Assembly (NCBI GenBank): GCA_009776345.1
Contig: WRLS01000030.1
Coordinates: forward strand, 1 to 15,937
From: Oscillospiraceae bacterium
GTDB taxonomy: Bacteria > Bacillota > Clostridia > Oscillospirales > Ruminococcaceae
Reading direction: 5' to 3'
DNA: 15,937 nt
Below are positions 13,980 through 15,937 of this stretch, one piece after another (position 1 is the first letter of the stretch; each line of letters starts with the position of its first letter). The notes beneath the pieces were generated by a model. The model was not told where the DNA came from and did not search any database. It saw only the letters and a list, made by a program, of their open reading frames with translations. A program made the translations under genes and the position numbers.

Positions 13980-14190
13980 AAATTTCTTCCCTTCCCTGAA
14001 TCCTTATCTCCTGAAACCTAAATCCTGCCGTAGGCAAAACACCCGTCACGAAGCGATAAATCGCTCCGCGCCACCCTCTTTAAAAAAGAGGGTAAGGCTA
14101 CAGCGAGATTTATTCTTTCACATATAAAGGCGCAAAACAACCGTAGGACGTACCCTCTTTTTTAAAGAGGGTGGAACGGGTGTTTTTTGC
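13980..14190. repeat. Modular palindromic element, copy A
   Basis: An arm at 13980-14035 (TTTCTTCCCTT, CTGAAACC, CCTAAATCC) precedes the hairpin element 14034-14190 bounded by GCAAAACACCCGT and ACGGGTGTTTTTTGC. The core 14071-14174 has perfect 24-bp inverted arms (14071-14094 and 14151-14174), and each arm is itself a hairpin ACCCTCTTT/AAAGAGGGT. AGCGAT/ATCGCT forms another hairpin on the left. A near copy is at 15491-15670. It fills the gap between the helicase gene and darA. Confidence 0.7.
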
Positions 14191-14235
14191 TGCGCTTCCA
14201 TTTTCCGATTTCTATCTTCTAAAAAACTATGGTAT

Positions 14236-14263
14236 TTTACATGGGGATATGGTAAAATAAACT
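14236..14263 (+). promoter_or_regulatory. Weak candidate promoter of darA-holB
   Basis: TTTACA (14236-14241), 16 bases, TAAACT (14258-14263). Transcription would start near 14270, about 22 bases upstream of darA ATG 14292. The hexamers are imperfect; TAAAAT at 14253 is an alternative -10. Confidence 0.3.
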
Positions 14264-14291
14264 AACATATTCTTCAAAGGGGCTGTAGGAC

Positions 14292-14627
14292 ATGAAAAAT
14301 ATCACGAAGCTTATCATAGCGGTTGTATCCGGGGACGACAGCTCAAAGGTTGCCAGGGCGCTTACTAAAAGCGATTTTCGGGTAACAAAGCTGGCGACGA
14401 CAGGCGGCTTTCTGATGGCGGGGAACACGACCTTCCTTGTTGGCGTCGAAGAGGGAGAGGTTGAGGAGGTGCTTGAAATCCTCAGAAAAAATTCCAAAAC
14501 CAGAAAGCAGATGGTGCCGACGTCCGCATCCTACGGGGTCGGAATGTTCTCGTCCACGCCAATAGAGGTACAGGTTGGCGGCGCGACTGTCTTCATCGTC
14601 AATGTTGAAAGGTTCGAGACCCTGTAG
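14292..14627 (+). CDS. darA: Cyclic di-AMP receptor DarA (PII-like, PstA)
   Basis: A 111-residue PII-like protein that binds the second messenger c-di-AMP. The KLATTGGFLMAGNTTFLVGVE block (from about residue 35) and the VEVQVGGATVFIVNVERFE-type end are the family signature; the intervening RKQMVP and a short loop are typical. Length matches the family (about 109 residues). It functions as a homotrimer with an unknown downstream target. ATG 14292 follows AAAGGGG with about 9 bases of spacing. holB begins 24 bases after the stop, reproducing the Firmicutes darA-holB order; yaaR and tmk are not seen in between or upstream. Confidence 0.93.
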   Translation: MKNITKLIIAVVSGDDSSKVARALTKSDFRVTKLATTGGFLMAGNTTFLVGVEEGEVEEVLEILRKNSKTRKQMVPTSASYGVGMFSSTPIEVQVGGATVFIVNVERFETL

Positions 14628-14641
14628 ATTTTATTCTTTTT

Positions 14642-14645
14642 GGAG
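14642..14645 (+). promoter_or_regulatory. Ribosome binding site selecting the holB TTG start
   Basis: GGAG at 14642-14645 lies 6 bases upstream of TTG 14652. The in-frame TTG at 14640 overlaps this site and has no other, so initiation at 14652 is preferred. Confidence 0.4.
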
Positions 14646-14651
14646 AACAGT

Positions 14652-15464
14652 TTGCAAACACAGATTGCGAATGATCGGGCATACCGCACTCTCGCCGCTT
14701 GGGCAAGCGGTGGGCGTATGCCCCATGCGGTATTATTGGAAGGCCCCGCGGGATGCGGGAAAACCGCGTTTGCCCGCGAGATTGCAAAGGCGGCATTGTG
14801 CGAAGGTGAAAATCCCCCCTGCAATACCTGCCGCCACTGCGTAAAAATCGGGAAAGGCGTGCATCCCGATTTTATCACCGCGGAAGGCGAAGGCCGCGCG
14901 CGCTCCTTCCATGTAGACGCCGTGCGGGAAATTCGCGCGGGCGCTCAGATTTCCCCGAACGAGGCGGCAAAAAAAATATATCTCCTGAAAAATGTGCAGG
15001 ATATGTCACCGCAGGCGCAAAACGCGCTGCTGAAAATCCTGGAGGAGCCGCCGGGGACCTCCGCGTTTATTTTAACGTGCGAGAATAAATCCGTTATGCT
15101 TGACACAATCTTATCACGTGTGGTTTCGCTTACGCTTGATATGCAGGGCGGCAGGGAAAGCGCCGATAACCGCGATGCGGCACAGGCGCTTTGGGAGAGC
15201 CTGCGGCAAAACAAAAACGCCGAGGCATTGGCGGTCCTCTCACAGTATGACCGTGACCGCGCGGGATTTGCGTCGCTGCTCGCGTCGCTGCGGCAAACAG
15301 CAGAGGGCCTTGCGCGCGCGGGGACAGGCCCCGCCCCGCCCTTGCGGCTTTTGGAGATTATTGATATAATAGACGAAATAGAAGGCGCAAACGCCGGCAA
15401 CGGCAACATTGCGCTGCTGGGCGGGGTTTTGGTGGCGCGGGCTACGCCGGGTTTTAGGATTTAG
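14652..15464 (+). CDS. holB: DNA polymerase III delta-prime subunit, short C-terminus
   Basis: About 270 residues from TTG 14652 (274 from TTG 14640). The clamp-loader delta-prime core is clear: the Walker A form GPAGCGKT (31-38), a zinc-binding cysteine group C-x8-C-x2-C-x2-C near residues 49-63 (CNTCRHC), HPD, and QDMSPQAQNALLKILEEPP, the typical sensor 1-flanking helix, followed by ILSRVVSL in place of the usual SRC. It loads the sliding clamp as part of the clamp loader. Delta-prime is usually about 330 residues; this copy is some 60 shorter, losing part of the C-terminal collar domain. Its last codons and stop (GFRI, stop) fall within a GGATTTAGG repeat beginning near 15450, so the natural end has probably been replaced. 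Confidence 0.88.
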   Translation: MQTQIANDRAYRTLAAWASGGRMPHAVLLEGPAGCGKTAFAREIAKAALCEGENPPCNTCRHCVKIGKGVHPDFITAEGEGRARSFHVDAVREIRAGAQISPNEAAKKIYLLKNVQDMSPQAQNALLKILEEPPGTSAFILTCENKSVMLDTILSRVVSLTLDMQGGRESADNRDAAQALWESLRQNKNAEALAVLSQYDRDRAGFASLLASLRQTAEGLARAGTGPAPPLRLLEIIDIIDEIEGANAGNGNIALLGGVLVARATPGFRI

Positions 15465-15816
15465 GTTATAGGTTTTAGGAAGGGAAGATACAAAAACACC
15501 CGTCACCGCGACGAACAAGTCGTCACGGTGCCACCCTCTTTAAAAAAGAGGGTAAGGCTACAATCAGATTTATTCTTTTACAATTAAAGCGCAAAACAAC
15601 CGTAGGACGTACCCTCTTTTTTAAAGAGGGTGGCGCGAAGCGATTTAACGCTTCGTGCCGGGTGTTTTGCCTTCGGCAGGATTAAGGATTGAGGTTATAG
15701 GGTAGGGTCGGGGTTCCATCCCCGACCGCGGATATTCGACTGGGCTTTGACGGTCGGGCATGGAAGCCCGACCCTACAAGCTTCTTCCCTTACTAATTCC
15801 TATTTCCTAATCTTAA
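15450..15816. repeat. Composite palindromic block with nested elements
   Basis: From the holB 3' end: a GGATTTAGG/GGTTATAGG tract ending AAGGGAAG (15453-15488); element copy B (15491-15670) with perfect 24-bp hairpin-containing arms at 15531-15554 and 15610-15633; hairpin CACCG...CGGTG on its left and GCGAAGCG/CGCTTCGT on its right; a GGTTATAGG tract (15675-15700); a second palindrome (15702-15777) of two hairpins; and AGCTTCTTCCCTTACTAAT (15778-15796), the arm seen at 6025-6042. No gene is seen in this stretch. Confidence 0.65.
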
Positions 15817-15818
15817 AT

Positions 15819-15937
15819 TGTCAAGTCAAGCGCAACAGCCTAAGCGAAAGACCTCATAAGGAGAAAGGAAGCCGAGCCTTTTACGTGGCCTGTTGTTGAT
15901 ACGGTCAACAATATGCTGAAGATATGAGTGAGAAATG
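15819..15937 (+). ncRNA. Structured RNA, possibly 5' part of a group II intron, cut by window edge
   Basis: No open frame of significance is present. Helices: CAACAG (15833-15838) with CTGTTG (15890-15895), AAAGG (15864-15868) with CCTTT (15877-15881), and TTGTTGA (15893-15899) with TCAACAA (15905-15911) around a TACGG loop. The phrases TCAAG, ACAGCCTAA and GCGAAAG and the multibranched fold recall domain I of group II introns, but the GTGCG-type 5' end is not seen. The class is not established. Confidence 0.35.

Noticed and set aside
1..15937. tRNA or rRNA genes
   Set aside because: No cloverleaf with a T-arm GTTCRA pattern and no rRNA segment was noticed on reading both strands.

Overview
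The window looks like chromosomal DNA of a low-GC-phylum (Firmicutes) anaerobe of the Clostridia, with a base composition near 50% GC. The basis is gene content: a DUF4364 winged-helix protein, an archaeal/eukaryote-type ProRS with a C-terminal cysteine cluster, the c-di-AMP receptor DarA directly upstream of holB (a Firmicutes gene order), strong AGGAGG-type ribosome binding sites and sigma-A promoters. The species cannot be named from the sequence.

Layout. 1-345: a nested palindrome (118-184) and a promoter. 346-2563: a plus-strand operon of a rhomboid-fold membrane protein that lacks protease residues, a eukaryote-type hexokinase, and a small DUF2281-like antitoxin with no surviving toxin. 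2623-4263 (minus): a membrane-anchored GGDEF-EAL protein in which both active sites are degraded. 4337-4668: a compact structured locus encoding a 27-residue hydrophobic peptide, with a hairpin over its ribosome binding site and terminators on both strands; it resembles a type I toxin locus. 4707-5984: a DUF4364 regulator and a P-loop kinase-like protein. 6059-7495 (minus): proS with its own promoter.

7876-13955 is the accessory core: a TerB_N/TerB_C-domain protein, a BrxD-type ATPase overlapping it by 4 bases, then a palindromic element, a consensus promoter, a RelE/ParE-type toxin and small antitoxin, and finally a large Lhr/BrxHI-like SF2 helicase. TerB protein, BrxD ATPase and helicase are probably one anti-mobile-element or stress-response system; the toxin-antitoxin pair sits inside it and shares a transcript with the helicase. 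No methylase, PglZ or BrxC is present here, so this is not a full BREX locus. Near-identical inverted repeats of about 55 bp flank the cassette (7757-7811 and 13980-14035). 14292-15464 returns to housekeeping genes, darA and holB.

From about 5985 rightward, most gene junctions carry members of a modular family of intergenic palindromes: purine-rich arms (GGATTTAGG, AAGGGAAGAA) around interchangeable hairpin modules, several being palindromes made of hairpins with compensatory base changes. The last ~120 bases fold like a structured RNA and may be the start of a group II intron or another ncRNA cut by the window edge.
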